64,000 nucleotides of DNA from Astragalus membranaceus (GCA_039519185.1 CM076847.1:80141100-80205099), one strand, 5' to 3'. Counted from the first letter of the stretch, positions 22,101-33,901 are shown. Notes: generated by a model not told the origin, from the letters alone. Numbers and translations are program-made.

Positions 22101-24566
22101 AGGTTAGGAGAATAATTAGTATCAGCTAAATTATTTACAGAAGCGATGTCAAAGAATATTGGAAAGAACTAACGATAGTTACAATTATCTGAAACAAGTC
22201 ATGAGAAAAGTGATTTCTCCTGGAAAAAAGTTTACTTAGTTTTGTGGTCATAATTCCAATAGCCAGTTATCGATTTATTTTAAGATAGTGCCATTTATAA
22301 TGGTTCTTTATACATGAATTCAGGGGAAATTTTTCAAACTCTAAACAAATATGTGGATCTCGTGTCTTGTGATGGCATTTGAATAGCTTAAGTTAGAACT
22401 TTTTTTGTTTTCCCTTTTCAGGAATTAACAAAGATAGTGTCTAAACAAGCTGAAGAAGGAAAGGTATGTTTGAAGAATCTTTCACACTTGAGATAGGCGA
22501 CTCACTATTGTTTGTTGCAAATTTGAGAGTTTTTCTCTCCTCGGAAGTCGGAACTTCTTTCATCAATAAAACTTTAGAGGGAACAAATTTCAAATTCTTG
22601 AATTGGAAATACGAAATTTCGTTTTTTTTCCCCATTTTTTTGAATCTTGTCGCCGTAACCAGGTTAGGAGCAAAAGTTGAATATTTATAATATTAAAGCC
22701 ACTAATTTATGTAAAGAGTGCTTATTGTTCAGTTATTGCACTGTACTATTACTTTCTATGTAAGTCATTTATATAGCTTTATAGGTGATATGCTTGGAGA
22801 ACAAATATTTTTGTCTAAATTGCAGTTGTTTGTAATTTTCTTTTGAATGATTAGGCATGTTCACTTCTTTTATAGGTGGCTTTAAGGAATATAAGAAGAG
22901 ATGGGTTGAAAGCTTATGAAAAACTTGAAAAGGTTCAAATCTTTCGATTACCTACATTTCTCAAATCCCTTTAGTAATTTCTTCCTAGTCTCTCAATTTT
23001 CCTCCCTTTTTCAGATTGTTAGATTTCAATGTTTTACTAATCACTTTGTTGGAATTTTCTCATAGGAGAAAAAGCTCTCAGAAGATAATGTGAAGGATTT
23101 ATCCAGTGATTTGCAGGTACTTTGATACACTCATATAGGCTAAATTGTACTTTTGTTCTATTTAAAATTCCTGTTATCACCTCTTCTTTTTATATTGGGG
23201 ATTGGGACTATGTATAAATTGGAACAATCACAATCCCAACCTTAAACGTGCAATAAACTATGATTATAAAAAAAAGTGCACTAAACAATGCTATGTTTGC
23301 TCACAATCTTAGATATGTATGTATCGAAGTATGAAGTTGACTTTTTGGGTGTCGTAGACACGTGACAAATTTTATTGTCTTCCGTGGATGCTATTTATAT
23401 TATGTTGTAGTAAGCATCTTAATTTTTGGGTACCTAGCTGTTCAATCTCTGAATTTTTTCTTACAACAATTTTTTTAAAATTTTAATTATTGGTGGATAG
23501 TGGATTTATAAGCCCTAGCTTATTATAACCATTAAAATTAGTAGATCACCGGGGTCTAGCGCAAGTTGTTGGTGCGCAGAGTGTGTGAGTGTTGTAAACT
23601 TCGGTGTACCGAGTTCTATTCCTATTGATCAAAGAAAAAACTAGAAGTATAGTTTCTTTTTTTTTCTCTCATGGTAATTATGTTGTTTTGTAGAAGCTGA
23701 CAGATGATTATATAAAGAAGGTTGATACCATCTTCAAACAGAAAGAAAAGGTATTATATATTTCCACTAAATTGATATGTTTATCTATTGCGTATGAAAG
23801 GTGGAAGAATAATGAGACTCTTAATCATGGATTACACTCACAAAGCCATTTTCTAAGGATTAGTTTTTAACTTATAGGAGTTTCTCAGTTAAAATGAGTC
23901 TATGGACTATGGTTCTTTGCTTGAAAAAAGTCTTTATAAGCTTATAGGTGTTTTTTTTTGGTATACTAGGTGCTTATAGAGAAGTAAAATAAACAATTGA
24001 GTTGCAAAACTATTTTCAACTTATACTAAAAGTTATTGTTCAAAATACTCAACTATTACAAGATTCTTTTTTCATAAGTGTTTGTTGAGAAGTTTACTCA
24101 AACTGGATCTAATACGACTCTAGTAATTACTTCTATGATTTGTTTGAGGTTTCGCCTTTTTCACTTTCACCTCTGTGAATTAGCATTGTAAAGGTCAACA
24201 AATGATGAATCATTTGGAAATGGTATAATGGGTAAAAGGGTTCCCTCTGTCATTTTGCACATGTAGACTAACATGTGTGCTTTTGTGTTGACTGTGTTTA
24301 AGATTAATAACTTGATGGAGATTTACATCCTTTTGTGGCTGAAAAAGAAGGATATCAACAAACAGGAATTTATGGTTGATTATATATTTATTCATATATC
24401 TAGCAAAATCAACTTATGCATTATTTTATACTAGTGATTAACTTTTCCCAGTTGTCAAAAAGTATTAACTTTTCCTAATTGTATTTTCTATACTAGTGAT
24501 TTTTTGTTTAATTATTTAGGGTTTGACAAGTACCTTCATATCTTTCAGGAGTTGCTGACAGTTTGA
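19153..24566 (+). CDS. RRF: Ribosome recycling factor, chloroplastic
   Basis: Ribosome recycling factor splits spent ribosomes after termination, together with EF-G, in the plastid. Exons, each bounded by GT-AG, are: 19153-19234, 19320-19443, 19522-19591, 19696-19791, 19962-20059, 20387-20498, 22422-22463, 22876-22932, 23066-23116, 23694-23750, 24549-24566 (TGA). They join in frame to 268 codons plus stop, against about 275 in Arabidopsis. The first ~70 residues look like a transit peptide ('MATSFSPTTPLRSIFQ', Ser/Thr-rich). The mature part shows the family hallmarks 'RTGRSNPAMLDKIEVEYYGS', 'GEVIRLSIPQLTSERRKEL', 'ALRNIRRDGLKAYEKLEK' and 'KLSEDNVKDLSSDLQ'. The first intron (19235-19319) is my inference: without it the transit peptide and the mature frame are out of register by one base. 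A one-base error is the alternative. The gene appears functional if that intron is real. Confidence 0.92.
19235..19319 (+). other. Inferred 85-bp first intron of RRF
   Basis: The donor is 'cctg|gtctgt' and the acceptor 'ctttctgcag|ag', with a long pyrimidine tract before the acceptor. Removing it restores one frame from the ATG at 19153 to the conserved body and gives a length close to the Arabidopsis protein. The alternative is a single extra T near 19311-19313. Confidence 0.6.
20220..20242. repeat. (AC)n microsatellite in an RRF intron
   Basis: 'gcgcgcacacacac...' run in the intron at 20060-20386. Confidence 0.9.
20499..22421 (+). other. Large RRF intron with old repeat fragments
   Basis: This 1923-bp intron has no ORF of note. 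Around 21366-21450, 'agagtcccacatcgggtgtc' and 'cttataagggctgggcaaac' resemble ends of short non-autonomous LTR elements seen in legumes. I cannot mark its borders. Confidence 0.5.
23551..23640 (+). mobile_element. SINE-like sequence in an RRF intron
   Basis: 'tctagcgcaagttgttggtg' resembles a pol III box A and 'gagttctattcc' a weakened box B, about 50 bp apart, followed by an A-rich tail 'aaagaaaaaa'. That order is typical of plant tRNA-derived SINEs. No clear target duplication is visible, so the call is tentative. Confidence 0.45.
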
Positions 24567-25024
24567 TGCTTTGATACAAAAGTTATAATTGTATGAGTTC
24601 TATCTAAAGACATGGTTGTTAAATTCTCGAGTTAACTCTTAAATTCTTACGAGTTTATGATTCTAGATCACTAAAATGAGTTACCTAGCGGGTAAACTCT
24701 CTTTTACATAAACTCGTAGGAGTTCAAGTAAACTGAGTAAACTCTCGATTTTACTACGACTATACGAGTTTACGAGTCTATAATTTTACATTGTCTTGAC
24801 CTTAATATGTAAATTACCGGTCAATTTTGCTAGCTATTTGAGTTGAATTACCTATGTGTTGCAGTATACACTAGATTTATAAAGTTAATTTTATGTTTTC
24901 GGTATTATTTTTGTTTTTTTTATTCAGCAATGTAATAAAGTGTTTAAATAAAAAAATGAGGGTTAAGTCAAAATTAGAACTATGCTTCCTTGCACTCAAT
25001 CTATAGACATATATAGATGGTTTT

Positions 25025-25028
<4 letters not shown>
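24567..25028. other. RRF 3' flank with 'cgagtt' repeats
   Basis: No ORF. At about 24625-24785 there are inverted and direct copies of 'actcgagttaac' / 'tttacgagtc'-type words, suggesting a small fold-back element whose ends I could not define. Confidence 0.4.

Positions 25029-25086
<58 letters not shown>
25029..25086. repeat. (TAA)n microsatellite
   Basis: About 19 uninterrupted 'taa' units. It produces a false poly-tyrosine frame on the minus strand. Confidence 0.95.
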
Positions 25087-25229
25087 TGGATAGGGACAAT
25101 TTTTTTCTATGTGCCCGATTTATAAACTTTATAGGCTCATGCTTTTCCCAACCCCCTCCTATTCGCCACACACTCTCAAACCTCAAATATTCTAATTTTA
25201 CCCTCGCGTGGAATATGCTCCCAAACCTC

Positions 25230-25735
25230 CCTACGCAATGTCTTTGACGGGTACGGTACCAACGTACCAAATAGGCAAATAGGTTCGGTACTTTGGTACC
25301 GAATATGTTCGGACCAACAAACCGAACATATATACATTTGGAAGGACAATTCAATAGCATTGAATGCATTAAAAACTTCATGACAGAATCATTTGTGTGC
25401 AATACAAACCTAGTGATTCCTTTTGATTTCCTCGTCAGTTACAACATAATGATGAAAGCTAAAAATTGAGATATGAAAACTCTACCTCCATAACAATTTC
25501 TCGAATTCTAAAAGTAAAGTGACAATTAAATTGCCTGATGCAGAAGCAGTAAAAAAAAAATAGGAAAATGGCATCCCCTACCTTCGAAAAGCATTTCACT
25601 TTCTTGACAGAGTCTCTGTACTTTCTTTATTAGGTACGGTAGTGGTGCACGGTACGTGTTAAAAATGGGATTTTAACAGATATGGTACTGTAGCACCGAA
25701 CCAGTGTTGTACCTGTTAAAAATCCTGCAAATGAG
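25230..25735. repeat. 'ggtacc'-rich fragments, possible transposon ends
   Basis: Two clusters (25243-25345 and 25632-25735) are rich in 'ggtacggtacc', 'ggttcggtac' and 'accgaac' words, with 'gagggtgtttggc' just after the second. They may be the ends of a hAT-like non-autonomous element of about 500 bp. No target duplication found. Confidence 0.3.
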
Positions 25736-26139
25736 GGTGTTTGGCAAAAATTCATTCTCGAACGCTATAAAATTGTCCAAAAGCAAACTTCTAGAATACA
25801 ATATACAATATATACACATATGAGAGTTAACTTCTGGATGGATCGTCTGAAAAAAAAGAAAAAAACTTCTGGATGGAAGTGCAGACTAATTTAAAGTGGT
25901 TGTAAATAGTAACTCCGTTTTTTGTTGGACTTAAAAACATCTGCTAACGGTTCTTGAGCCCAATTAGTCGCACTACTTACTTCAATTTTGTTTTTTTGGT
26001 GTACCTACTTCAATTCTATATATTTGAATCAATGATAGAAACAAGAAAGAGAATTTTATGCATAATAGGATTATTGTTTTTTTTTATAAGCATAATAGGA
26101 TTATTTGAATAAATCTTATCTTAAAAATATAAATTTTTT

Positions 26140-26834
26140 GAAGTCTCCAGTGGGCCCCTTTCACTGTTTTGGCGCCAAGCACCCTCCCCCCCCCACCCCC
26201 TCTTTTTTTTTAATCCCTCCTCCCCTTTTTAATTCCTCATCCCTTTTTTTTCTTCATATTTTTATCTAAAGTGTGATGTTAGGTAGCGTGTTTTGAGATA
26301 TTTTAAAGTCCGAAAAAAATTAATTGTTCACATATGCAAAGTGTGTTTCTCAGTAATCGGTTTGTTGAAATAAAGCACGTAAAGTGCATTGCATAACTTT
26401 TTAAATATGCAAGTTTTGTTTCTCAGTAACCGGTTCGGTGAATAAAAATAATTTAATAACAAAATATGTAAAGTACGATGTTAAGTTGTGGTTTCGAATG
26501 CTTTTGTGTTTGCAAAAAAAAATCAACTATTCAAATATGCGAAATTTATGCCTCATTAACCAGCGTGTTTTGGAGCATTTTAGTGCTCGGAAAAAACTTA
26601 GCCGTTAAAATACTCAAAGTTCATTCCTCAATAACCGATTTGGTATAAAAAAAATTCGTGACAAATATATAAAGAGCGATTTTAAGCAGCGTGTTTTGGG
26701 AAACTTTAGCATTCAAATGACCAACAAATAAGACTTTTTCGTATTACAATTTTAAAAATAAATTTTAACAAAACAGGAATTTTTCATTAACTGAAATTGT
26801 TGTCCCATGCGTTCACACTGATGCGCACACTAGT
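26140..26834 (+). repeat. Diverged repeat array, locus 2, with hairpin and CTAG end
   Basis: A C-rich patch ('ttttggcgccaagcaccctc' then a C run) is followed by about four units of the same family as 16747-18040 ('gtaaagtgcat', 'cagtaaccggttcggtg', 'taagcagcgtgttttggg'). The sequence then runs to a short stem-loop 'tgcgttcacactgatgcgca' and 'ctag' at 26830-26833. A hairpin a few bases before CTRR is the 3' signature of Helitrons, but the stem is only 4-5 bp, so the Helitron label is tentative. Confidence 0.55.
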
Positions 26835-28156
26835 AATAAATAAACCCTATTGATCCCTCCCGTTTGAATTTTGTAACCTAAATTGAACAGTTTTTGAAGA
26901 ACATTGGTCTAGAGTTTTCCATTGTACAGCTTGCGACACAAACGTTTTTTTATTACTACTATTAAACAGTTCCATCGTCCTAAACTAAACTTGAAAGAAA
27001 AGAAAAAAAATATTATTATTATTATTATTATTAAAATTGGAGCCTCGTATTCATAGTCTTAATTAAATATTATATTTTCTGATCACGACGATCTCCACAA
27101 CGAAACAAATTCACATTCCCGTAAGTTCACTATTCAAGGAATGCAACTCCAACGTGGAACAACAATTGTTTGCCACTTCAACGTTTTTTTGATTAATATT
27201 GCTACTTTTGTCTATGAAGACAACAACTTGAAACCAACACATTTATTAATTAACTAAAGATTAGATTTCTTTTTTTAAGTTGAATGAGTGGGTTTGTCTT
27301 TACCCACTAATATATTTATTATTCTTATCATGATCAGTTGTGCATTTTCATTATTTTATTATATAGTATAAAATATACTACATGGCAAGGAAACAAGCTT
27401 AAGTCAAGATATATATAATAATCTCAATCAACTAGTTTAATAAAAAATTATTATATTAACATTCAAGTCACGATTGGTCATGTGCAGGTAGATTGAACCC
27501 ATTAATCAATGACCAAATCTCATGGAAGGTGCGTATAAACTTATATATTTTTAACTTAATCATGGGGCATTAGTAATAATAAATTTATAGTAGAGGACAA
27601 GTGGAAGGAGGCTGGATCCCTCTCCTGGTATTTCAGATCATATTATATGCAAATAAAAAATTATAGAAAAGCCGATGAAGGATGCTTGTATTAATTCTTT
27701 TTTCAATTTTATAATTGAATCATTTGTTTATATGCTTTAAGATATAGAACTCGTTCATGCATTATATTTGAGTAATACAGTTTTCAATAACGTGTACTTT
27801 TATTTGTTTTCTTTTTTAATAAAATACAATATACTGCTTGCTTTTCTTAGTGTGTCAGAAAAATATATTTGCTTTGATTTGTGTCCCCCTTGTAATAAAA
27901 TAATACCCCTTTCTCTTACCCAAAGGATGCAAAGACTATTATCGAGCATTTAACTATAACCAAAGCCATCGAAAAAAGGATAAAAGCATCTTTGTGCATT
28001 GAGGAACATGCTTTTGATCACTAAAATATTTATATTGTGACTGTTTTTTTAGTATTTGATGGGATACGTTCAAGTTACTTCAGATTCAATCTTTTATTAT
28101 GCAAGACGGGTGGGGAGGGGCCTCATGTCATGGACTTAAATATCAGAGACTCTTGA

Positions 28157-28159
<3 letters not shown>
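26835..28159. other. No gene seen
   Basis: AT-rich, with an (ATT)n run at about 27010-27032. Short ORFs have no recognisable content. Confidence 0.5.

Positions 28160-28233
<74 letters not shown>
28160..28233. repeat. (TA)n microsatellite
   Basis: An uninterrupted TA run of about 74 bp. It creates a false 'IYIYIY' frame. Confidence 0.95.
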
Positions 28234-28237
<4 letters not shown>

Positions 28238-28875
28238 CACTTCTCTTTTTTTCCTCTTATAATCAAAAATTCTATTAATATCGAGGATAAGATATACTCC
28301 TCCATCTCTATCAAAAAAAAGATATACTCAAACTCATAACATCAATTATGATAATAGTGATAATGAAATTTCAGAGGCTCTTTTTTTTTGTTTGTTTTCT
28401 TGTCAAAAATAAAAAATTGTGGTAAATTATAAAAACGTATGTGAATTTGGTGATAGGTTTTTATATCGTTTGATTAAAATATTTTATGATAAAGTCTAAT
28501 TATTTAAAAAAAATATTTTCCTGAAAAACTGAAACAGACATGCTTTTTTATGACTTAAAAATATGGTGATAACCACTTAAGATTTAAAAACTTCCATTAA
28601 CATTCACTTCAACCGTAGGACATTTTTGGCTAAAATGTATTTTTTGTTTTTTAATTTATTTTAAAAAAGCATTTTGGTTTTTTAAGTTTGTTTTCTCAGT
28701 TTGGTCCTCTATGTTTTAAATTCGCGGCATATAAATTCTTTTTTGGATATTCCATCCAAATCCGTTAATAGAAGCTGAGTTGGCCGTTAAGCTGCGACTT
28801 AGCTTGTTGTGTTGGCTTGTACTCCATATTCCATCCCAGAAAGAGTTTAAGTCATCATCTCGTTCCCTAAAACTA

Positions 28876-29027
28876 GAGTTTGGATCCTCACAAGTACCTC
28901 TGGGACAAGTTATGAGAGAGAGTGACACAAACAAAAAGATAATAACAATTATTGTATTTATTATTATATTATATGTGTGACTCTCTCTCATAACTTGTCT
29001 CACAAGTACTTGTGAGGATGCGAATTC
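28876..29027. mobile_element. 152-bp MITE with 9-bp target duplication
   Basis: Inverted ends of about 50 bp: the left arm contains 'ggatcctcacaagtac' and 'acaagttatgagagagagt', and the right arm carries the inverse. A perfect 9-bp duplication 'ctaaaacta' flanks it (28867-28875 and 29028-29036), which points to the Mutator superfamily. No coding capacity. Confidence 0.8.
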
Positions 29028-29158
29028 CTAAAACTAAACCCTAAATTCACATTTCCTGAAACATCAATTACATTTCCAGAACCACCACCATGACACTGCT
29101 AGCAACGCCATGGGCGTCAACACGATCCTCCCTCATCCATTTCACGCTCAAGGATTTT

Positions 29159-29210
29159 CATCTCTCTCTCTCTCTCTCTCGCCCTCCCCCTCCCCCTCCC
29201 TCCCTCCCTC
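29159..29210. repeat. (TC)n and (CCCTC)n low-complexity tract
   Basis: 'tctctctctc' run followed by 'ccctccccctccctccctcc'. Confidence 0.9.
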
Positions 29211-29722
29211 ACTCACTACAAACCAGGGAAATAAGATGGGCCAAACATGGCAAAGAAGTTAGACATTTTGTGGTAAGACTTGTGGTTGAGTTTAGCTATT
29301 GATATGTAGATCTGAGTTTCTATAAAATCACCAAATTTTTCATTTGGGTCGTATAAGTTTTGAACATTTATGTTTTTAATTTTTTTTCACTTTTGGTCCT
29401 TCTTATTGTTTTTTCTAGTTGTTTCTTTTGGTTCTTCTTCTACTAAAATCCCTCTCTCCCTCTCCTCGGAATTTCTCCCTCAATGTCGGAAATTTCTTTG
29501 TTTTTTCTTTCTTCATCCCCTTACACTTAAAATTGAAGCTACACCATGAGCTATTTCTAGATCTAGAAATGGTGTTGAAAATTAGGGTTAAGTTTTGAGG
29601 AAGAAGATGATTTTAATTGTAAAGGACTAAACTAAAATTTAAAATAAACTTAAAGGACCGAAAGTGTATTTTTTTTGCCTTGTAAAATCATAGAATCCAC
29701 GTGTAAAAGCTACACAGGCTAC

Positions 29723-30923
29723 TGATAAACTCCAAATTAGTGTATTTTTATAGATATTTTTGGATTATTTTTAGAGCAATTGTTATCAATTATATAAATT
29801 ATTAATTTAAATTGCTCTTTATTTTGCAGAAGGAGAATAAAAGACCAACTTAAAGCCACTCAAATCATCAATAAGGAGGGGTCACAACCAAAATAAACAT
29901 AAAGCTATGTGGCCCAACTCCAACACATAAATAATTAAATGGGCCATGAGGAAAAGAGGATAAAGCCCTTATTAAAATTAGATCCAAACCTACCTTGGAG
30001 AGAAAGAAAAAGAATTAAAAAGGAAAGAGAGACGGAACGCGGACGGGACAGACGTTGACGCAACAGTAGCGCCGGCTTGGAGAGAGGGAGTTTTGGGTAA
30101 CCGTTCTTGACACTGTGAGAGAGCTTTGGAGCAGAAAAAGGAGACTAAATTTTCAGGATCAGAAATTTCTCTATTCCGGGTTATTTTTATCTCTGTAATT
30201 TATGACTCCTAATTTTATTTTATTGTTCTCGAACACTATGGATAGCTAAATCCTCTTCTAGGGTCTTAGGTGGATCTTGCATGTTTAGAGACCTTTTTAT
30301 GTTCTAATTTCTGGTTTGAATTCCTGTTTTTATTTTAATTAATATTGTCCTATTGTTTTTATCACATGATTAGGATTAACTACCCTTTGCATGTTTATAA
30401 TCAATTAGTTGATCAGCGACCGTACTGCAATTAGTTGATGGACCTATAGGATAGTTGGGGCTATAATTAGGGCATGACCAAACCATAATTTAGTCTTCCA
30501 TTCATTCAACCTTTTTGCTCTTTATGCTTTTCCTGAATTTAAATTCTTGCATGACCAAACGAGGGTTAATTTAGGAAAAAGAATATTAATCGCGAATGAC
30601 CAAACGGATTAATAGTTTTAGTAAAGGGATTGGTAATTAAGTAAAATAAGGGAATTCAAGTAGGATTAGACATAGGGGGAATCGAAGCTTGCAAGTGAAA
30701 CTGTGACCCTAGACCTCTCTCCATTTATTAAATTTAGTATTTTAATTATTGTTATTTATTTCTTTTTTATTTTGTTCCATTACAATTCAAATATTTGTTC
30801 ATCTAAATAAAAAATAATATCGATTAGTTTGGTACTTGCTAATTAATCCCTGTGGACACGATAATCTTTTATACTACTTCTGCGGTAGAGTACACTTGCT
30901 CTAAGCGTGTTTTTAACGCAACA
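29723..30923 (+). repeat. 5' LTR of the non-autonomous gypsy element
   Basis: This 1201-bp LTR starts TGATAAAC and ends AACGCAACA. The copy at 33770-33901 plus 38154-39173 matches it closely. Confidence 0.85.
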
Positions 30924-30929
30924 AGTTTT

Positions 30930-30947
30930 TGGCGCCGTTGTCGGGGA
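30930..30947 (+). other. Primer-binding site
   Basis: 'tggcgccgttgtcgggga' lies 6 bp after the LTR end and is the common priming site of Athila-type gypsy elements. Confidence 0.75.
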
Positions 30948-31111
30948 TTAATTTGGCAATATTAAACGAAAAAGATTTTTATTGCTTTAGACTTTATTTT
31001 ATGCTTTAGTTTTAATTTTGTTTTTTTTATCCTACTAAAAAAATATTAAAAAAAAACTGCTAATACTTTCCGAAGACAGTTCACCTTGTTTTGCAGAGAA
31101 AAGGCTAAATC

Positions 31112-32188
31112 ATGGTTAAAACTCTTGGAGATTACATTAGAGAAGCACGAGAACAAAGGAATTTAGAGACGTCAACTTGGTATATACCACCTCAATGTCA
31201 AGGCCCAATTCCTCCTCCTCCTTATGAGCCTTATTCAGACTATTGGGATGACTATGAGCCACCCCCCATTGAGAATTGGTGGGAAAGACACAAGGACCCA
31301 AAACGGAGGGCAACTCTAGATGAATACATTAGTGACTTGAACAAGACAATCGTGCAAAAGAGTTTAGAGTTTCTAACTTGGGTCCCTAAAGAGACAATCT
31401 CAACCCCTCCTCCTTGTGCCAATGATGTGTTGACAAGGTTTATGCAGCAGACAAATGAAAAATTTGAAAGCTTGGAGGGTCAAATCTCAAGTCTCATTGC
31501 TTTTTTATCTCAAGAGGCCCAAGAAACTCCTTCACAAACTAAGTCTACCCAAAATGAAGAAGCTGAGCAATACAAAGGAAGTATTCCTTCGAGAGATGAA
31601 GGTGTCTCTATGGAATATAATCTGGAGGAAGAAGCTCTCAAGAAAGATGAGGAGACTCTTACTGAAGGGAGTCAAATCAAAATAGTAGCTCCTACTGAAG
31701 TGAGTCATATTGAAACAAAAGATCCTACCAAATGGAGCATTTGTGACGATAGTGAGAAAGATCCCATCGTTATTGATTTGGAGAAAAATGAGATAGTCCC
31801 AAATTTTGGGCAAATTATTTTAACCATTGGTGATGCTGTAATTGAGGTTCATAGAGGAAAGGTAACCTTAATGAGTGGTAAAGAAGAGAAGGTGATTAAA
31901 GCTTTAAATTCCAATGAAATTTTCCCTTCTTTAACTTCTCCTTATTTTTATGATGTGGTTGAAACTAACATTTTCAGTGATTTAGAGATGCAGGGCTTTT
32001 TGGAAAAAAAAATTATTTTTCAGGATCCTAACATAGTGGTGGATGAAGATAAAATAAAGATTACACCATCCTTCGAAGTTCATCCACCACGTGGAAAAAG
32101 AAAGAACAATGTGAACCACATGGTTAGAAAGTTAAGAAGGTGTATTGCGTTAGATGTTAAATTTGCTCTTGGAGAGCCCCCTGATTAA
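31112..32188 (+). CDS. Gag/protease-like protein of a non-autonomous gypsy element
   Basis: An intact 358-codon frame starts at the first ATG after the primer site ('MVKTLGDYIREAREQRN'). The N-terminal part is proline- and tyrosine-rich ('GPIPPPPYEPYSDYWDDY'), the middle is acidic with coil potential ('FMQQTNEKFESLEGQISSL'), and residues ~230-265 ('QIILTIGDAVIEVHRGKVTL') look like the C-terminal strand region of the Athila-type protease domain, without its catalytic DTG/DLG motif. The C-terminus is basic ('GKRKNNVNHMVRKLRRC'). No zinc knuckle or polymerase. The uninterrupted frame suggests recent selection or youth. It might serve as a structural Gag, but this is inference. The family call rests on the weak protease resemblance and the priming site. 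Confidence 0.6.
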   Translation: MVKTLGDYIREAREQRNLETSTWYIPPQCQGPIPPPPYEPYSDYWDDYEPPPIENWWERHKDPKRRATLDEYISDLNKTIVQKSLEFLTWVPKETISTPPPCANDVLTRFMQQTNEKFESLEGQISSLIAFLSQEAQETPSQTKSTQNEEAEQYKGSIPSRDEGVSMEYNLEEEALKKDEETLTEGSQIKIVAPTEVSHIETKDPTKWSICDDSEKDPIVIDLEKNEIVPNFGQIILTIGDAVIEVHRGKVTLMSGKEEKVIKALNSNEIFPSLTSPYFYDVVETNIFSDLEMQGFLEKKIIFQDPNIVVDEDKIKITPSFEVHPPRGKRKNNVNHMVRKLRRCIALDVKFALGEPPD

Positions 32189-33769
32189 GCACCAACTATA
32201 GTCAGGCTCACGACGTTAAACAAGCGCTTCGCAGGAGGCAACCTGTGTTTTATTTTCAGTTATTTTTACTTTTAATTTGTTTCATTTTTTTAGGAATAAG
32301 CTCGGACTACAAGCTCTCTCAGGGAAGTCACTATTACTCTCTCTCTCTCTCTGATTTATTTATTTATTTTTGTTTCAATTTGATCATTTTGCATTGAGGA
32401 CCATGCTTCATGCTAGTGTGGGGAAGGAGAATTTATTTTGTCACTTGATCTCTATTAATGCACATACCCACCATATATGTTGATAGCATTTTTTCTGGCT
32501 TGTTTTAAATGAATTATGCTTAAAGTTAAAAAAAAATAGAGATTTTGCCTTTAGGGGATCCCATAATTAATTTACTTGACAGACTTGTGCTTAATTGTAA
32601 CTGTGAGGTTGTCCTTAGGAAGCTGATAATTAGCATTGTGTCTGTTGAGTACTTTTTGTGAACTAGCTTCTAAATGTGAGATCTGAGCCTTCATAAGGGG
32701 ATTGACACTAAATCATAAATTTTTACCCCTTTTCTTTCTATGAGCGTGTTTCCCAATTTGCTACATTCTAGAATTTGTCTTTTGACCATTTCAAGGCGAA
32801 AATTGATTTGCATCATGTAAAAAGATTTGGGGATTTAGGTATTTTTCTGGCCTCAGAGTTGTTTGTTGAATTTATCCATTAGTTGCCCCATTTGAGCCTA
32901 TTTGTTATATTTTTTTTCTTTGGTACCCAGATATAATTTTTTCTTTTTTTGTGGTAACCATTTGAATTAAATTTGGAGCAACTATTGAAAGTTACAATTT
33001 TGTCCTGTATTTTAATTGTCTATCTCATCAGGACATAAAAACAAAATAAGAGTGGCTCATATGGTTACAAGTTCCTTTTCCTCCCGAGAGAAATATAGAA
33101 AAAAAATGAAAAAAAAAAGAAGAAGAAAGAAAGCAAGAAGGAGGAAAATGCACATCAAAAGAATGAAAGAGCCAAAGGGCAAATCCAAAAAAAAGGGGTC
33201 TTCTCAAGAGCAAAAAACAAATCAAAAGGAGCTGACTCAATAGAAAAAGAGAGAAGAAGGAAGTGAAACTAATTTGGAGTTTGGGCAAAAATTGTAAAAT
33301 AAATAGGAGCTCCATATTTGGTTTCAAATGTTACTATTTGTTTATTGTTTTTAGCCCTTTGATTATCTCTTGCTTCTTATTTCCTACCCTGCATGAATTC
33401 ACCCTGGCCCCATTACAACCCATAACACCCCATCTTTTGCATGCATGTAAACTATTTAGTGGAGATTTGGTCAAATTACAAGCTTATGATAATGTGCATT
33501 TTGTGGAAACTTGAGTGTATATTTCCCTAGTCCCTAAACACTTAGAGAGATTGTGAGCGAGTGCCTCTGTTCACAGAAACGTATTCTTCAGGGACATGAG
33601 CCTCTAATTGGGCAACTTTTTGACACCTCATATGTGTTATATTGTCTATTGTATGTCATTGTGATTCTAATTCTGGGTCTCTTATTTCGCTATCTCTATT
33701 ATTTATTTGAAAATTTTATTAAGCCAGAAAATTTGCTTGAGGACAAGCAAGGGTTAAGTTTGGGGGAAT
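32189..33769 (+). other. Long 3' untranslated part of the gypsy element
   Basis: Non-coding, with a (CT)n tract at 32336-32352, a purine-rich block with A runs and 'agaagaaag' words at 33085-33220, and the polypurine tract 'tttgggggaa' at 33760-33769. The lysine-rich frame at 33016-33243 only reflects the purine bias. Confidence 0.6.
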
Positions 33770-33901
33770 TGATAAACTCCAAATTAGTGAATTTTTATAG
33801 ATACTTTTGGATTATTTTTAGAGCAATTGTTATCAATTATATAAATTATTAATTTAAATTGCTCTTTATTTTGCAGAAAGAGAATAAAAGACCAACTTAA
33901 A
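33770..33901 (+). repeat. 3' LTR, first part
   Basis: The first 132 bp of the 3' LTR, up to the CACTA insertion at 33902. Confidence 0.85.

Larger units (their letters stand above)
28630..29690. mobile_element. Possible TIR transposon with 'ggctaaaatg' ends
   Basis: The left side has 'ggctaaaatgtattttttg' with 'tttggtcctc'. The right side has, inverted, 'ggcaaaaaaaatacactttc' with 'ggtcctttaagtttatttta'. Such ends are common on legume Mutator-like or MITE elements. Matching target duplications are not visible. The interior (29090-29302) has a small Ser/Pro-rich ORF opening 'MTLLATPWASTRSS' that could be a captured gene piece or chance. Confidence 0.35.

Noticed and set aside
25001..25402. 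133-codon minus-strand ORF with poly-tyrosine
   Set aside because: The tyrosine run is the (TAA)n microsatellite; the rest has no recognisable content.
29090..29302. ORF 'MTLLATPWASTRSS...' as a host gene
   Set aside because: Short, runs through a (TC)n tract, no known motif or splice structure; kept only as a possible captured fragment.
33016..33243. Lys/Arg-rich 75-codon ORF
   Set aside because: Purine-biased non-coding part of the gypsy element; composition explains it.
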